This document shows positions 5,115-5,585 of a DNA stretch of 5,585 nt, in pieces. This DNA comes from Dehalococcoidia bacterium. Lineage in GTDB: Bacteria; Chloroflexota; Dehalococcoidia; Dehalococcoidales; E44-bin46. Both the position numbers and the translations under genes were made by a program. The stretch spans positions 267,135 to 272,719 of the forward strand of contig CP070810.1 in NCBI GenBank assembly GCA_020343755.1. Reading direction: 5' to 3'. Position 1 is the first letter of the stretch. Each line of letters begins with the position of its first letter. The notes under the pieces are model-generated. The model saw only the letters and a list, made by a program, of their open reading frames with translations, was not told the origin of the DNA and did not search any database.

Positions 5115-5585
5115 CTAGTCTCTGCATTTAGCATAGTGTCCTCGATATTCAGGGGGTAGCAGTTCGGCTATACGCTCCATTATATAATCGGCCAGCTTAG
5201 CAAGCTCTGCCTTGGTCAAGTTTTTACTGACCGGTGGCAAATAGAAAGGGCGGCCAATATTCACCGTTACCTCAGGACGGTGCAATAACCCCCGGCCTAT
5301 GCCTTTAGTAGCGTGTTCTAGTCCGGTAATGCCTACGGGAAGAATAGGAACACTATTATGTGAGGCTATCAATGCTGAGCCTGGGTAAGCCGGTTTTAGT
5401 TGGGCAGTCCTACTCCTTGTTCCCTCAGGAAACATGGCTAGAACTTGACCAGTGTCGAGAACTTGGTTTGCCAGCTGCAATGCCTGTCTATCCATTATTC
5501 CCCCTCTACGCACTGGAAAGGCACCAAAGGCATTTGCCAGGCGTCTTAATACCCGGGGACGAAATAGCTCCTCCTTGGCCATAAA
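5115..5585 (-). CDS. plsC: 1-acyl-sn-glycerol-3-phosphate acyltransferase, 3' part (5' end off window)
   Basis: A membrane-associated acyltransferase that adds the second acyl chain of phosphatidic acid. Only the C-terminal 157 codons (156 residues and a stop) are visible. Counting residues from the methionine at 5582, motifs seen are: AFPVRRGG (block II, 21-28, with the acceptor-binding arginine), FPEGTRSR (block III, 51-58) and VPILPVGITG (block IV, 78-87). The catalytic NHxxxxD block I normally lies just before the FMAKEEL segment found at the edge and must be outside the window, so the methionine at 5582 is internal and not the start. The TAG stop abuts the ispH start. In many Firmicutes and relatives cmk-plsC-ispH is a conserved order, so cmk may lie upstream to the right; this is inference. 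The exact acyl-acceptor specificity is not proven by the visible part. Confidence 0.92.
   Translation of the reverse strand, partial: FMAKEELFRPRVLRRLANAFGAFPVRRGGIMDRQALQLANQVLDTGQVLAMFPEGTRSRTAQLKPAYPGSALIASHNSVPILPVGITGLEHATKGIGRGLLHRPEVTVNIGRPFYLPPVSKNLTKAELAKLADYIMERIAELLPPEYRGHYAKCRD

Noticed and set aside
5580..5582. ATG as the true start of the acyltransferase
   Set aside because: The FMAKEEL segment is normally internal in PlsC proteins, following the NHxxxxD catalytic block, so the gene continues past the right edge.

Overview
The window looks like a piece of a bacterial chromosome of moderate GC. It most likely comes from Chloroflexota, in the Dehalococcoidia neighbourhood. That placement is an inference from three things seen together: a tryptophan T-box in front of a TrpB2-type gene, a stand-alone RAM-domain protein of the type I associate with Dehalococcoides-like genomes, and a plsC-ispH pair. 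I could not run a search. There are no mobile elements, CRISPR arrays or tRNA/rRNA genes.

Layout. Left arm, minus strand (1-~1030): the 5' part of a TrpB2-type tryptophan synthase beta gene (547 running off the left edge). Its ~420-nt leader holds a T-box riboswitch with a UGG (Trp) specifier, a UGGC tRNA-end-binding bulge and an intrinsic terminator. Between the terminator and trpB lies a short ORF with a strong Shine-Dalgarno, two near-adjacent Trp codons and a GC-rich hairpin. This may be a second, translation-based control element, or it may be chance. Centre, plus strand (1041-4280): a promoter diverging from the T-box promoter drives a tight four-gene cluster: a 79-aa RAM-only Lrp/AsnC-type protein, glycerate 2-kinase, a LarA-like (DUF2088) nickel-pincer 2-hydroxyacid racemase/epimerase homologue, and a DUF1893 protein. 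The last pair overlaps by 4 nt (ATGA). Right arm, minus strand (4263-5585): ispH (LytB) and the 3' part of a plsC-type acyltransferase, joined stop-to-start with no gap. ispH converges on the DUF1893 gene with an 18-nt tail-to-tail overlap.

How the genes may work together. The trpB leader senses uncharged tRNA-Trp and permits transcription when tryptophan is short. The plus-strand cluster pairs a hydroxyacid racemase/epimerase homologue with a kinase for glycerate, beside a small amino-acid-type ligand-sensing domain. This suggests a hydroxyacid salvage route feeding 2-phosphoglycerate, possibly linked to serine or glycine carbon. That pathway is inferred from gene order and is not demonstrated. 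The right arm is housekeeping: isoprenoid precursor synthesis and phospholipid acylation.
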